64,000 nt of DNA from Bacillus sp. B1-b2. GTDB taxonomy: Bacteria; Bacillota; Bacilli; Bacillales; Cytobacillaceae. Shown here one piece after another: positions 9,989 to 20,662 of this stretch. The notes under the pieces were generated by a model that was not told the origin of the DNA, made no database searches, and saw nothing but the letters and a program-made list of their open reading frames with translations. The DNA is taken from NCBI RefSeq assembly GCF_009183415.1, contig NZ_WEHU01000008.1, forward strand, positions 142,655 to 206,654. Reading direction: 5' to 3'. Within the stretch, counting starts at the first letter, position 1; each line of letters begins with the position of its first letter. The position numbers were made by a program, and so were the translations under genes.

Positions 9989-10871
9989 TCTCTTGAACCT
10001 CCTTGCCTTTTAGAATTGGGAAACCTAATTTTTCTCTTTCATCATAAAATGTTCTTGCCACTTTACGAGCTAAATTTCGGCATCTTCCAATATAACCAGT
10101 TCTTTCTGTAACAGAAATGGCTCCTTTTGCATCAAGCAAGTTGAACACATGTGAACATTTTAATACATAATCATAGGCAGGATGCACAAGACCTACTTCC
10201 ATTTGACGATGTGCTTCTTTTTCATACGTATTAAATAAGTTAAATAGCATTTCTGTGTCAGATGTTTCAAACGTGTATTTACTATGCTCAAATTCTGGCT
10301 GATAAAAAATATCTCTAACGGTAAAACCATCTGTCCATTCTAAATCAAAGACATTTTCTTTGTCTTGGATATAGGAAGCTAATCTTTCAATTCCATAAGT
10401 AATTTCAACAGAAACAGGTTTACATTCTAAACCACCAACCTGTTGGAAGTAGGTGAATTGAGTTATTTCCATTCCATCAAGCCATACTTCCCAGCCTAGT
10501 CCAGCACAACCTAATGATGGGTTCTCCCAGTTATCTTCAACAAAACGAATATCGTGCTCAAGCGGATTAATTCCTAATGCTTTTAAAGAATCTAGATAAA
10601 GCTCTTGAATATTATCTGGTGAAGGCTTCATTATCACTTGAAATTGATGATGCTGATAAAGTCTGTTTGGGTTATCACCATATCTTCCATCTGCAGGTCT
10701 TCTAGATGGCTCTACGTAAGCAACATTCCATGGCTCTGGACCAATTGCTCTTAAGAAAGTGTATGGACTCATTGTTCCTGCACCTTTTTCTACATCGTAT
10801 GCTTGCATTAAGATACAGCCATACTCAGACCAATGTTTTTGTAATGTTAGAATCATGTTTTGAATATTCAT
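9981..10871 (-). CDS. glyQ: glycyl-tRNA synthetase alpha subunit
   Basis: A 296-residue class II synthetase alpha subunit. It has the conserved opening [29 protein letters not shown] segment, a motif 2 region around [14 protein letters not shown], and a motif 3-like GIERLASY near residue 160. It charges tRNA-Gly together with GlyS. The ATG at 10871 follows GGAGGTGT by eight bases. It is the first gene of the T-box-regulated glyQS operon. Confidence 0.97.
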   Translation of the reverse strand: MNIQNMILTLQKHWSEYGCILMQAYDVEKGAGTMSPYTFLRAIGPEPWNVAYVEPSRRPADGRYGDNPNRLYQHHQFQVIMKPSPDNIQELYLDSLKALGINPLEHDIRFVEDNWENPSLGCAGLGWEVWLDGMEITQFTYFQQVGGLECKPVSVEITYGIERLASYIQDKENVFDLEWTDGFTVRDIFYQPEFEHSKYTFETSDTEMLFNLFNTYEKEAHRQMEVGLVHPAYDYVLKCSHVFNLLDAKGAISVTERTGYIGRCRNLARKVARTFYDEREKLGFPILKGKEVQENE

Positions 10872-11009
10872 TAACTGAATACACCTCCAAAAAATTTTAA
10901 ATCAACTTACCATTTGCCCTAAACAACTACCATTTTTTAAAACAATTTCTAGCATACAGAGCAACTAAAAATGGACATAGCATATTGGAAAGAAGTGTGG
11001 GAACACAAA

Positions 11010-11222
11010 AACTCCCGTCCCTATGTCTCATTAACAGACATAGGGACGAGAGTTTTCCCGCGGTTCCACCCTATTTGCTAAAACAAGTTTTAGCCACCTT
11101 CATACGAAGTTGCTCCAAGAACGCCTTCCTTAATGCCGAGGCACTTGGCTTTCACTATCCCAAGCTCGCTAATTCAACGGTTTAATTAAGTACTATTTTC
11201 TTATCAACACAACACTATTAGT
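11010..11222 (-). promoter_or_regulatory. T-box riboswitch (glycine) upstream of glyQS
   Basis: The minus strand reads the conserved T-box AGGGTGGAACCGCG (11072-11059). This is followed by a strong terminator hairpin (arms 11054-11036 and 11028-11010, about 18 bp with one G-U pair) and a T run. A GGC triplet at 11125-11123 in the Stem I region is a plausible glycine specifier. Uncharged tRNA-Gly would pair with the T-box bulge and stabilise the antiterminator, allowing glyQS transcription. Confidence 0.93.
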
Positions 11223-11229
11223 TACAGAA

Positions 11230-11258
11230 ATAATAACTAATATTATTTTAATTGTCAA
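11230..11258 (-). promoter_or_regulatory. sigma-A promoter of the T-box-glyQS transcript
   Basis: TTGACA (11258-11253), a 17-bp spacer, then TATTAT (11235-11230). It starts transcription about 8 bases before the T-box leader. Confidence 0.85.
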
Positions 11259-11302
11259 CCGTCTGAATATAAGTGCTTTTTACGTCTTGAAGATTGATTT
11301 AC

Positions 11303-12058
11303 CTATTGAAAAGCATCTCCTAAATTATTCATTGATTGGATAAACTTTTTAGATTTTAGGTATAAACCTGAATACTCTTCGTAATACGCATCAATGATAG
11401 TGGTGATTTCCTTTTTAGTTGTTTCTTTAACAGAAATATTGCCTAGCCGAGCAATGTCTAAATGATAAAAAATTCGTAAAAGCTTAACAGCAGTAGGCGA
11501 TATCTTATAATGATAAGGATCTCGATCTATACAGCGATGACATAATAATCCACCTTCTCTTATTGAAAAAGAAAAATGTCCTTCTGTTGCTCCACAGAAG
11601 GTACATTTATCTAAAGTTGGATATTGTCCTAGTACATTTAGCATTTTCATTTCATAAATATTCGCCAAAATTTCTTTATCATACTCTTCATTCATGAAAT
11701 TTAACGTTTGATAAAGTAATTCAAAATGAAATGGGTTTGGTTTTTTTTCCTCTGTACATTTATCCGTTAATTCAACAATATAACTAGCATATGCAGTTAA
11801 GAAAATATCCTCTTTTAACCTTCTCATGCTTGATACAATATCCCCTTGTTGTAAAAGCCCTAGTCCATTACTTCTTTGTACTAGAAAATGACCATATACA
11901 AAAGGTTGAGTTACGCTTGCGAGCCTGCTGTTTGTCTTTTTAGCACCTCTTGCCATAACCCCGACCTTTCCCCATTCACGGGTATATAGAGTAACAATTT
12001 TATTTGTTTCACCATAATTAATGGATTTAATAACAATTCCTTCACATTTCTCTAGCAT
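11303..12058 (-). CDS. recO: DNA repair protein RecO
   Basis: A 251-residue RecO with an N-terminal OB fold (about 1-80, starting [12 protein letters not shown]) and a helical domain. The latter holds a four-cysteine zinc site (CTFCG near residues 147-151, CHRC near 167-170). RecO loads RecA onto SSB-coated DNA with RecF and RecR. The start is the second ATG (12058), which has GGTGG seven bases upstream; the ATG at 12070 is part of that leader. It follows yqzL closely, giving the order era-yqzL-recO seen in other bacilli. Confidence 0.95.
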   Translation of the reverse strand: MLEKCEGIVIKSINYGETNKIVTLYTREWGKVGVMARGAKKTNSRLASVTQPFVYGHFLVQRSNGLGLLQQGDIVSSMRRLKEDIFLTAYASYIVELTDKCTEEKKPNPFHFELLYQTLNFMNEEYDKEILANIYEMKMLNVLGQYPTLDKCTFCGATEGHFSFSIREGGLLCHRCIDRDPYHYKISPTAVKLLRIFYHLDIARLGNISVKETTKKEITTIIDAYYEEYSGLYLKSKKFIQSMNNLGDAFQ

Positions 12059-12088
12059 TACATCCACCATCCCTATATAAAGACAGAA

Positions 12089-12232
12089 CTATGAGATGGG
12101 AAAGTCAATTTCGGCTAGCTCCTCCTCTTGCGATCCTGGTATTTCATGATTACCCTTTTCTAATTCTTTAAAAAGTAGATAAGTATCAATATTACCTGTT
12201 TGGGAAAAAACTTTCCAGGTAAAGTCTAGCAT
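12089..12232 (-). CDS. yqzL: YqzL family small protein
   Basis: A 47-residue protein that begins MLDFTWKVFSQTGNIDTYLL and ends in an acidic tail (EEELAEIDF). Both the sequence and the position between era and recO match the Bacillus YqzL family, whose function is unknown. The ATG at 12232 is preceded by AGGTGGGG at a good distance. Confidence 0.88.
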   Translation of the reverse strand: MLDFTWKVFSQTGNIDTYLLFKELEKGNHEIPGSQEEELAEIDFPIS

Positions 12233-12393
12233 AAAAAACCCCACCTTTCGATTTTTAACTAGCTAAATTCTAACCTTACATTTATCATAGCCTGACATTA
12301 TAAAATCATGTGACGAAAATATTGTAAATTGATTGCATGTATAATTTATAAATACCTCTAAAATTATGCAAAGTAAACTAGATTAGTGCCCAA

Positions 12394-13714
<1,321 letters not shown>

Positions 13715-13821
13715 TCATCATTATGTTTATATAGTAAACTTCCTGCCTTGATCTTCTTAACGCCTAAGTCATCTTTTATTTAGTCTGTTTTCCAACAGTC
13801 TTATTTAAATAAGCTACTCTT

Positions 13822-13850
13822 ATTCTAATGAAATAATCAAACGTTTTCAA
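13822..13850 (-). promoter_or_regulatory. sigma-A promoter of cdd-era
   Basis: TTGAAA (13850-13845), a 17-bp spacer, then TAGAAT (13827-13822). The -35 overlaps TGAAAACGTTTGAT, which resembles half of a catabolite-response element; control by CcpA is only a guess. The rest of the 13700-14033 gap is AT-rich apart from the terminator. Confidence 0.6.
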
Positions 13851-13978
13851 ATTGACATGAATGATGTACTGTATCCAAATTATAAACTATTGTAAGGAAT
13901 CAATAAAGTGCAAGATAGTTAATAGTAGGGTATCTGAAGAAAGAAAATAATAAATTTACTCGTTAGCAAAAAGAAAAA

Positions 13979-14018
13979 AAATCCACTTCTTCGTTTTTTC
14001 CAACGAAAGAAGTGGATT
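13979..14018 (-). terminator. terminator of pgpH-ybeY-dgkA
   Basis: A strong 16-bp stem (AAATCCACTTCTTCGTT pairing with its complement, one bulged A), followed on the minus strand by TTTTTTTTC. A T run also follows on the plus strand. Confidence 0.9.
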
Positions 14019-14033
14019 TTTTATTATCCAACT

Positions 14034-14435
14034 TTAAATCCAAATATATAGTGCCTCTACTAATTTTGGTACAAGGATGATACATCCTACTACGACAGAA
14101 ACAATGGCAGAAACGAATACAGCTCCTGCTGCGATATCTTTTGCTTCTTTCGCTAATGGATGAAATTCTGATGTTGTTAGATCCACTACGCGCTCTATTG
14201 CTGTATTTAACAACTCCATACTAATAACCATACCTATACTAAACAAAATACATATCCACTCTATTTTTGATAAGGAAAAATAGAATGCGAATAGAAGGAC
14301 CAAGATAGAAAAGATTACATGTATTCTCATATTTCTCTCTTGCTTAACTGCAGTAAAAATACCAATAACTGCTAGACGAAAGGAGGATAGTTGACTGTTT
14401 TTTCGTGTCCTATTATCTTTGTAATCCGAACTCAT
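14034..14435 (-). CDS. dgkA: undecaprenol/diacylglycerol kinase family protein DgkA
   Basis: A 133-residue membrane protein with three hydrophobic helices (about 40-58, 60-80, 105-130). The family motif ELLNTAIERVVDL and the segment AKDIAAGAV are both present. In Gram-positive bacteria this family mainly phosphorylates undecaprenol, recycling the lipid carrier for wall synthesis. The start overlaps ybeY by 23 bp. The first 20 residues are polar and slightly longer than in B. subtilis. Confidence 0.93.
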   Translation of the reverse strand: MSSDYKDNRTRKNSQLSSFRLAVIGIFTAVKQERNMRIHVIFSILVLLFAFYFSLSKIEWICILFSIGMVISMELLNTAIERVVDLTTSEFHPLAKEAKDIAAGAVFVSAIVSVVVGCIILVPKLVEALYIWI

Positions 14436-14883
14436 CTAATATTTCCCTTTGAAGTGAAAACATCATTTCTTCATCTTCCTTCGTCATATGATCATACCCA
14501 AGTAAATGCAAAAACCCATGAACGGTTAAAAATCCGAGCTCTCTACTATAAGAATGCCCATAATCTTCCGCTTGTTCTTTTGCTCTGTCAACGGAGATTA
14601 TAATATCTCCAAGCATTCTTGGAAGTGTACTATTCATAAGTGGAATCTCTCCTTCTCCAAGCTCTTCCATTGCGAACGAAATTACATCTGTTGGTTGATC
14701 TTTCTCTCTATATTCTTTATTTATTTCTTGAATGCGATTATTATCTACAAAAGTAACGGAGAGCTCGATTTCTCCTTCTAGCTTTTGCTGACTAGCTGCA
14801 AATTGTAGTAATTTGCTTAACTGATTTATCTCCATTTCTGATACTTTATTTGTTTCATCCATAAAATCAATTTCTAAATTCAT
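14413..14883 (-). CDS. ybeY: endoribonuclease YbeY, rRNA maturation factor
   Basis: A 156-residue YbeY with the zinc motif HGFLHLLGYDH near residues 121-131 (H-x3-H-x5-H). Upstream are the family segments YREKDQPTDVISF and LGDIIIS. It takes part in 16S rRNA 3' processing and ribosome quality control. The ATG at 14883 begins immediately after the pgpH stop, with AAGGAAGAAG as binding site inside pgpH. It lies close to era and phoH, as in most Firmicutes. Confidence 0.96.
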   Translation of the reverse strand: MNLEIDFMDETNKVSEMEINQLSKLLQFAASQQKLEGEIELSVTFVDNNRIQEINKEYREKDQPTDVISFAMEELGEGEIPLMNSTLPRMLGDIIISVDRAKEQAEDYGHSYSRELGFLTVHGFLHLLGYDHMTKEDEEMMFSLQREILDEFGLQR

Positions 14884-17061
14884 TTATTCTTCTTCCTTTA
14901 CTTTTTTCATATCTGGATACTCAATTCTTGAGTGAAAAATACCTTTTAAGGTTTCACAAAGAGTGTTTTTCACTACGTCTAATTCTTTAAGGGTTAAATC
15001 ACATTCATCTAATTGGCCGTCTTGTAGCCGATCTGCAATAATATTCTTAATTAATGTTTCAATTTGATCTGGAGTTGGTGAGTTAAGACTTCTAACAGCT
15101 GCTTCTACACTATCGGCTATTCCAATAATGGCAATTTCACGTGTCTGTGCTTTCGGGCCAGGATAACGGTAATCAGCTTCCTTTAACTCTCCCCCTTTTT
15201 CTTTTGCTTTAAAATAAAAATATTTTAGCAAGGATGTACCATGATGCTGTTCTGCTATATCCACAATTTCTTTTGGCATTTTGTATTTTCTAAGTAACTG
15301 TGCACCATCTGTTGCATGTGCAATAATGATATTCTTACTTGCTTGTGGTGGAATTCGATCATGAGGATTCCCCATATTCATTTGATTTTCGATAAAAAAC
15401 TGTGGTCTTTTCGTTTTCCCAATATCATGATAATAGCATCCTACTCTAGCTAGCAATCCATTTGCTCCTATTGCTTCACAAGCTGATTCTGCAAGATTTG
15501 CTACCATTACACTATGATGATATGTACCAGGTGCTTCTGTTAATATCTTTTTTAACAACGGGTGATTCGGGTTAGATAACTCAATGAGCTTCATAGTAGA
15601 TAGAATACCAAAACCAGTCTCAAAAAATGGCAATATCCCAATAGTCAGAACAGCTGACAGAACACCTGAAGTGATAGCCATTAATATATATATTCCATAT
15701 TCCTTTGCATCATAATGTCCATTTTGTAAAAATAACATGGAGAATATTGTGACAATGTTAATTAAAGAAATAAAGAATCCCGCTTGTAAAATATTGGATT
15801 TTTGATTATTATTCTTTAAAAATAGGATGCCAGAAAGTCCACCAGCAATAATATATATACCCATTTTTACATTAAAGATATTTGCTACACCTTCATTAAA
15901 CATAATCATTCCACAAATGGACAGAATAACGGTGACAAGAATAGCAGATCTTTCATCTAGTAATATTTTTATTAACATAACAGCCATTGCTGCTGGAAAG
16001 ATATAACCGATTTCAGTGTATTCATATTGTTGAAATATACTAACAGTTTTCATTAGCAAGATAGTTACAACAAAAATAATTGTTACCATTATTAATGTTT
16101 GAATACCTTTTTCTTTTCTCGCTGTTTGTCTAATCAAATAGAAATATACTAATGCTAGAAAAGATAAGATAATTAAGCTCAATCCAATAATTGGCTGAAT
16201 GGAATTATCACTATCCAATAATCCTACTAATTCTAATTGTCGGTGAATCTCTCTGCTAATTAGTTGTCCTTCTTCTACAATTATTTGTCCTTGCAGAATT
16301 CTTATTGGCTCAATGCTATCTTCAGCCTGTTGACGCATTTCTTCTGTAGAGGACGGATCATAAAATTCATTTTGAATAATTGCAAATCTACCTAAATCTA
16401 TACTTGCACTTTTTAAATCTGAATTTAGTCCATCTGTATTCTTTAAATTATCTTCTACTCTCTTTTTAGCATTTTCCACTTCATCAGATGGTATTTTACT
16501 ATTCATCACAGTATGTATAGCTGTTACAGTAATATCTTTAGCTATCTCTAAATCATCCTCCGCATATGCCAATAATGATTTTAAAGAGCTATCCATAATG
16601 TTATTAGATACTTCCTCTGTTAATTTCTCTTTTAACAGAACTAGCTTTTCATCTATAGAAGGAGGAGTTACCGCGCTAGCATTTTCCTTTTCAGCCTTCA
16701 CTCTCTCTTCTTCTAATTTTTTTTCCTCTTCATTGTTTACTTCTGTTACAGAGTCAAAAATGGATGCTATTAAGTCTACTCTATTTTGTGCAATTTCTTT
16801 ATTAACCACATAAACATCCTGCACTTGATTAATCGCGTCATTTTTCTTCTTTTCTGTGCTAACTTTATCTTCTATTGTGATCGGAGACCTAACTGTTTGA
16901 TCAGCTACAGAAAACAACTCTACATTCAACTGTTCAGGCTTTACATTTCCATACATTGTTAAAAAAAGGACTAGTCCAATTAGAAGAAATAGAAGTATAT
17001 TTAAAAATGTATTCGTTACTATTTTACTTTTTTGGTTTTTAATTGCTTGTAGTATTTTCAT
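14884..17061 (-). CDS. pgpH: cyclic-di-AMP phosphodiesterase PgpH (7TM-HD protein)
   Basis: A 725-residue membrane enzyme. One N-terminal helix (about 17-37) is followed by a long extracytoplasmic 7TMR-HDED sensor domain (about 40-280), a seven-helix membrane block (about 285-485) and a cytoplasmic HD domain with HHSVMVA, HDIGK and later HAT/EQHHG motifs. It hydrolyses c-di-AMP, controlling potassium and osmotic balance. The second of two adjacent ATG codons (17061) is best spaced after AGGAGGT. It is the first gene of pgpH-ybeY-dgkA. The 17062-17416 gap upstream shows no gene I can support. Confidence 0.95.
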   Translation of the reverse strand: MKILQAIKNQKSKIVTNTFLNILLFLLIGLVLFLTMYGNVKPEQLNVELFSVADQTVRSPITIEDKVSTEKKKNDAINQVQDVYVVNKEIAQNRVDLIASIFDSVTEVNNEEEKKLEEERVKAEKENASAVTPPSIDEKLVLLKEKLTEEVSNNIMDSSLKSLLAYAEDDLEIAKDITVTAIHTVMNSKIPSDEVENAKKRVEDNLKNTDGLNSDLKSASIDLGRFAIIQNEFYDPSSTEEMRQQAEDSIEPIRILQGQIIVEEGQLISREIHRQLELVGLLDSDNSIQPIIGLSLIILSFLALVYFYLIRQTARKEKGIQTLIMVTIIFVVTILLMKTVSIFQQYEYTEIGYIFPAAMAVMLIKILLDERSAILVTVILSICGMIMFNEGVANIFNVKMGIYIIAGGLSGILFLKNNNQKSNILQAGFFISLINIVTIFSMLFLQNGHYDAKEYGIYILMAITSGVLSAVLTIGILPFFETGFGILSTMKLIELSNPNHPLLKKILTEAPGTYHHSVMVANLAESACEAIGANGLLARVGCYYHDIGKTKRPQFFIENQMNMGNPHDRIPPQASKNIIIAHATDGAQLLRKYKMPKEIVDIAEQHHGTSLLKYFYFKAKEKGGELKEADYRYPGPKAQTREIAIIGIADSVEAAVRSLNSPTPDQIETLIKNIIADRLQDGQLDECDLTLKELDVVKNTLCETLKGIFHSRIEYPDMKKVKEEE

Positions 17062-17416
17062 CATTACCTCCTATCTTTCAAAGGTATCTTTTCATTCACC
17101 ATTTTGCTATGTGTATCCAGTTTACACATTGAAATGATCACCATATTCAGAATAAGATTATCTTAAAATTTATGTATTTCCCACTCTCTATACTATTTAT
17201 TGCCATTTTAACTAGCTCCTATAATCTTTGACTTTTGTTACCAACACAATCAGAAGAAAAATATCTCCTATATAAAAAGTTGAATAAATGATTATGTTAT
17301 GTAAAATGATAACAGTTTTTTCGATAGTTTTCATCTTTTTTCGTAATAAATCCCATTTCCTGTTAATAAAAGACCGATACATCCAGTTTTTCGTTATGCG
17401 CTTTTTAGACAAAAAA

Positions 17417-17460
17417 ACAATATTTCATAGTAAAGCTTCCCTCTACTCTGAAATATTGTT
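17417..17460 (-). terminator. terminator of yqfC-yqfD-phoH
   Basis: A 12-bp perfect stem AACAATATTTCA/TGAAATATTGTT, then TTTTTTTG on the minus strand. It lies six bases after the phoH stop. Confidence 0.9.
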
Positions 17461-17466
17461 CCTCTT

Positions 17467-18432
17467 TCAAACATCTTGTGTTCCATATGCGTTTATAATT
17501 TTAGCAACTAATGGATGTCTTACAACATCGCTTTCTTGTAAATGCACCAAACTAATGCCTGATACATTTTTTAATGTATGTTCTGCTACAACTAACCCAG
17601 ACTTAACACCCTTTGGTAAGTCAATTTGTGTTTTATCTCCAGTAATGACCATTTTGGAGCCAAAGCCAAGTCTAGTAAGAAACATTTTCATTTGAGCATG
17701 AGTGGTATTCTGTGCCTCATCTAGTATAACAAAAGCATCATCTAGCGTTCTACCACGCATATATGCTAGAGGAGCTATTTCTATCGTGTTTCTTTCGATA
17801 AGCCTAGTAGTATGTTCCATTCCTAAAACATCATGTAAGGCATCATATAAAGGCCTTAGATAAGGATCGACTTTTTCTTTTAGGTCACCTGGTAAAAACC
17901 CTAAACTTTCTCCAGCTTCAACTGCTGGTCGAGTTAGTATTATGCGATTAACTTTGCCACTTTTTAGCGCATTTACAGCCATTACTACAGCTAAATATGT
18001 TTTACCGGTACCAGCTGGTCCAATACCGAAAACTAAATCACTACGCTTAATGGAACGTATGTATTCACTTTGTCCGATGGTTTTTACACGAATAGATTTT
18101 CCTTTTACTGTTTTCGCTATTTCCTCATCATATAAAGAACCAAAATATTCTAAGGTTCCTTTCTTTGCTAATGAAATGGCATAAATGACATCTCTTTGAC
18201 TTACTACTATTCCTCTTCTAATTACCTGTAAGAGTTTTTCTACAATATCCCCAACAAGTTCAATAGAATCAGGATTTTTAGAAGAAACCAGTAAAGTTTC
18301 ACCTCGAGTTACAATGTTACAATCTAATTCTTTTTCTAGTATCTCCAAATTACTATCGCCGTTACCAAGTAAGGCAATTGCTTCATTCGGATCTTTTAGT
18401 ATGACATTCATTGTTTTTAAATCTTCTGTCAT
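17467..18432 (-). CDS. phoH: PhoH family ATPase
   Basis: A 321-residue PhoH protein. An N-terminal KH-like segment (about 10-90) precedes the ATPase core, with Walker A GPAGTGKT near residue 138 and Walker B VILDEAQN near 232. PhoH ATPases are linked to RNA metabolism and often to YbeY. The ATG at 18432 overlaps the yqfD stop in an ATGA arrangement, so they are co-translated. Its transcription probably ends at the hairpin at 17.4 kb, separating it from pgpH. Confidence 0.94.
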   Translation of the reverse strand: MTEDLKTMNVILKDPNEAIALLGNGDSNLEILEKELDCNIVTRGETLLVSSKNPDSIELVGDIVEKLLQVIRRGIVVSQRDVIYAISLAKKGTLEYFGSLYDEEIAKTVKGKSIRVKTIGQSEYIRSIKRSDLVFGIGPAGTGKTYLAVVMAVNALKSGKVNRIILTRPAVEAGESLGFLPGDLKEKVDPYLRPLYDALHDVLGMEHTTRLIERNTIEIAPLAYMRGRTLDDAFVILDEAQNTTHAQMKMFLTRLGFGSKMVITGDKTQIDLPKGVKSGLVVAEHTLKNVSGISLVHLQESDVVRHPLVAKIINAYGTQDV

Positions 18433-19622
18433 TCGATATCTCCTTGCGTTAGAGGTTGTGTTTTTGCAATATTTTCTATTGTAGTGTAAGCAAGCTTTAA
18501 CTTTACTTTACCATTCTTTATTTCACGTTGCAAAATTTTTTCTTCCTTAATTTTCCCATCTTCTCCAATTTGTTTTAAGATATCTTTTCTAGCATCTTCT
18601 TTTCCTTTTTCAATCGCTTCTTCTTCTGTATACCCTCGTACAACTATTTCTTTTTCTCTATATGTTTTATTTACTGTATTAATCGGTAACTCCCATTTAA
18701 AAAACCTAATCGGCTTGGTATTCTCTTCTTGTTCAAAGTCCTTGAATGCCACTTTTCCAAATCCCCATACAGGTATTTCCCATTTTCCAATACTCACATA
18801 CTGTTTCTGCTTCTCATTTCCATTAAACACTTGAAAATTAGTTTCTAATGGAATCACTACTTCGGAGTTATACCATGTTTCCCCCCATACCTTTCCTTTA
18901 GCCGAGACAGTCTTCGTATTATCTTCCTTCCCAATCATTCCTGAAACTAACAATTGCCCTTTATTCACCACTTGATTCATTTTATATTGTTTACTACCCT
19001 CTTCTATAAAATCATCTACAATGGTGGCTCTTTTAGCTGCTACAATGTTCTGAGGTACTTCTTCTTCTTTCTTTTCTGGCTCATCTTTTTCTACCACTTG
19101 AAAATGATAAGTTGTCCCCTTTAACTCCACACCAATCCAAGTAATGGCGTCTATATTATTGGTTAACTCAGCTTGAATAGCATCAAGCTCCTTCGAGAAG
19201 AATTGAAATTCTCCAATCTTAATATTCATTTTGTCTAACTCTTTTCGAATTTGATATTCTGTTGCAGGATTTGCTCCTTTAATTTCGATTCCCCACACCA
19301 TATTGGAAAAGGTAAGAACTAGTCCTAAAAATAAAAATAAACCAATAACAAAACCACTGTTCTTCCAAATTCTCTTATATAGAAAGGGAGCTCCAGCTCG
19401 ACGCTGAAACTCTATTTTGAGGCCGCTACCTCTAACAACACGTCTCAAAAGGTGGATATTCTTTAAATTTATTTGAAAGGTAATGGTTTGAACTCCGTGT
19501 TTTTTTATATTAAAAACAGAGATGTCATTTTTCATTAGCTTATTTAGAAATCTTTCTAAGCCTTTCCCTGTGGCTTTCACTGTTATTACTCCTGTTAAAT
19601 ACTCCATCCAATGATTTTTCAT
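18429..19622 (-). CDS. yqfD: sporulation protein YqfD (SpoIV-like)
   Basis: A 397-residue protein with a single membrane helix near residues 84-103 and a large extracytoplasmic part, as in the YqfD family needed for efficient sporulation. The start is the ATG at 19622, ideally spaced after GGGAGGAAATT. It follows yqfC by 14 bp. In B. subtilis yqfC-yqfD are under sigma-E, the mother-cell factor. Confidence 0.92.
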   Translation of the reverse strand: MKNHWMEYLTGVITVKATGKGLERFLNKLMKNDISVFNIKKHGVQTITFQINLKNIHLLRRVVRGSGLKIEFQRRAGAPFLYKRIWKNSGFVIGLFLFLGLVLTFSNMVWGIEIKGANPATEYQIRKELDKMNIKIGEFQFFSKELDAIQAELTNNIDAITWIGVELKGTTYHFQVVEKDEPEKKEEEVPQNIVAAKRATIVDDFIEEGSKQYKMNQVVNKGQLLVSGMIGKEDNTKTVSAKGKVWGETWYNSEVVIPLETNFQVFNGNEKQKQYVSIGKWEIPVWGFGKVAFKDFEQEENTKPIRFFKWELPINTVNKTYREKEIVVRGYTEEEAIEKGKEDARKDILKQIGEDGKIKEEKILQREIKNGKVKLKLAYTTIENIAKTQPLTQGDIE

Positions 19623-19636
19623 AATTTCCTCCCAAA

Positions 19637-19921
19637 TCACTCATTTATGTATAAAACCTGATCTATTTTCCCTTCTAACAATATTTCTTCTGGAAGAATC
19701 GTTTTTATCACAAAGCCTTTTCCTTTTATCAGTAACTGCCCTTGTTTAAGAAGCAATCTTAGCTCTTTATCTGAAAAGGTAAGTAATCCTCGATGATTTT
19801 CTACATAAATATGTATTTGACCAATCATGGTGATTCTAGGTAAGTCCATCATGACATCTTGAGGAAGTTCTAAGTTCTTATTCATCCAGTTCCGCAAGCT
19901 GTGTCCCCATTTTTTTGCCAT
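19637..19921 (-). CDS. yqfC: sporulation protein YqfC
   Basis: A 94-residue protein, nearly collinear with B. subtilis YqfC: PQDVMMDLPRITMIG near the middle, then a glycine-rich RGLLTF segment. The start is the ATG at 19921 after GAAAGGGG. The family is a YabP-type mother-cell sporulation protein. It is the first gene of yqfC-yqfD-phoH. Confidence 0.93.
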   Translation of the reverse strand: MAKKWGHSLRNWMNKNLELPQDVMMDLPRITMIGQIHIYVENHRGLLTFSDKELRLLLKQGQLLIKGKGFVIKTILPEEILLEGKIDQVLYINE

Positions 19922-19994
19922 AAAAAAAGAACCCCTTTCCATCTCTCATACGTAGACTCTTATTGAGACGGTAAACCTAAATACTGTTACTAAC

Positions 19995-20022
19995 ATCATA
20001 TTCATGGAAGTGTACAATATGC
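19995..20022 (-). promoter_or_regulatory. possible sigma-E promoter of yqfC
   Basis: GCATATT (20022-20016, an exact match to the sigma-E -35 consensus), a 13-bp spacer, then AATATGAT (five of eight -10 consensus bases). It lies about 75 bp before yqfC, a known sigma-E-type gene. Confidence 0.4.
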
Positions 20023-20082
20023 CTAAGAAATGCTATTGCATCAGCAACTCAATGAAAAGAGATTACTTTAAGAAAAATAAAA

Positions 20083-20131
20083 AAAGCTATCACATCTACT
20101 TGAAAATAATCAAGTATCTTGTGATAGCTTT
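20083..20131 (-). terminator. terminator of the nfeD-floA-yqfB operon
   Basis: A long stem AAAGCTATCACA with its complement plus an inner CTTGA pairing, followed on the minus strand by TTTTTTTATTTTTC. It lies eight bases past the last gene. Confidence 0.88.
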
Positions 20132-20138
20132 CTTACAT

Positions 20139-20639
20139 TTAATTTGATTTTCTTGTCATTGATTTTCTATATGAATAATGTGGACTCTTTGCTCTCGGAG
20201 CAGAAAGCACTTCCGAAAAAACAATTGCTTCAACAGCATTATCTTTTGTAAATAAATTACTCTTGCTTGCTTCAGGGCTCGTATCAGCTACCTTACTATA
20301 AGAAAGTCGTTGTTGTTCAATTAATTTCAGCTTCTTTTTTAACCTTTCATTTTGCCTTTTTAAATCCTCTATTTCTTGTGAAGAAGTATCTTGCTTATTC
20401 TCCTCATTTCCAAGAAAAGAACGAATATTTTCTAAAGTAGAATTGTCCGTCTTTTCTAGTGTCTTAAAAGGATTATCAATAATAATCGGTGGCTTTTTAG
20501 GCTTTTCATTAGACTTTTGATTTAGCTCTTTACTTGGCTTTTGATTAGGCTTTTCATTTTGTTTCTTTTTCTTCTTTTCATTTTCCAAGTAAGAAAAGAG
20601 AAATCCGACAACTGCAATTATTATTCCAATAAACTCCAA
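20139..20639 (-). CDS. single-pass membrane protein with coiled coil, YqfB position
   Basis: A 166-residue protein with a short N-terminal membrane helix (about 2-18), a very basic low-complexity stretch of KPNQKPSKE-type repeats (about 21-50), and a coiled-coil segment (about 85-110). It ends in a basic tail. The start is a TTG (20639) after AGAAGGTGAG. It sits where B. subtilis has yqfB, behind floA, and may be its counterpart, but I cannot confirm homology. The layout suggests a membrane-anchored partner of the NfeD-flotillin pair. Confidence 0.65.
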   Translation of the reverse strand: MEFIGIIIAVVGFLFSYLENEKKKKKQNEKPNQKPSKELNQKSNEKPKKPPIIIDNPFKTLEKTDNSTLENIRSFLGNEENKQDTSSQEIEDLKRQNERLKKKLKLIEQQRLSYSKVADTSPEASKSNLFTKDNAVEAIVFSEVLSAPRAKSPHYSYRKSMTRKSN

Positions 20640-20662
20640 GAAAAACTCACCTTCTTTTGGTT

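Noticed and set aside
10985..11185. Plus-strand frame of 66 codons near 11.1 kb
   Set aside because: It is the complement of the glyQS T-box leader.
17212..17412. 66-codon minus-strand frame between phoH and pgpH
   Set aside because: It starts inside the phoH terminator, has no ribosome binding site at its TTG or at the inner ATG, and no recognisable sequence.
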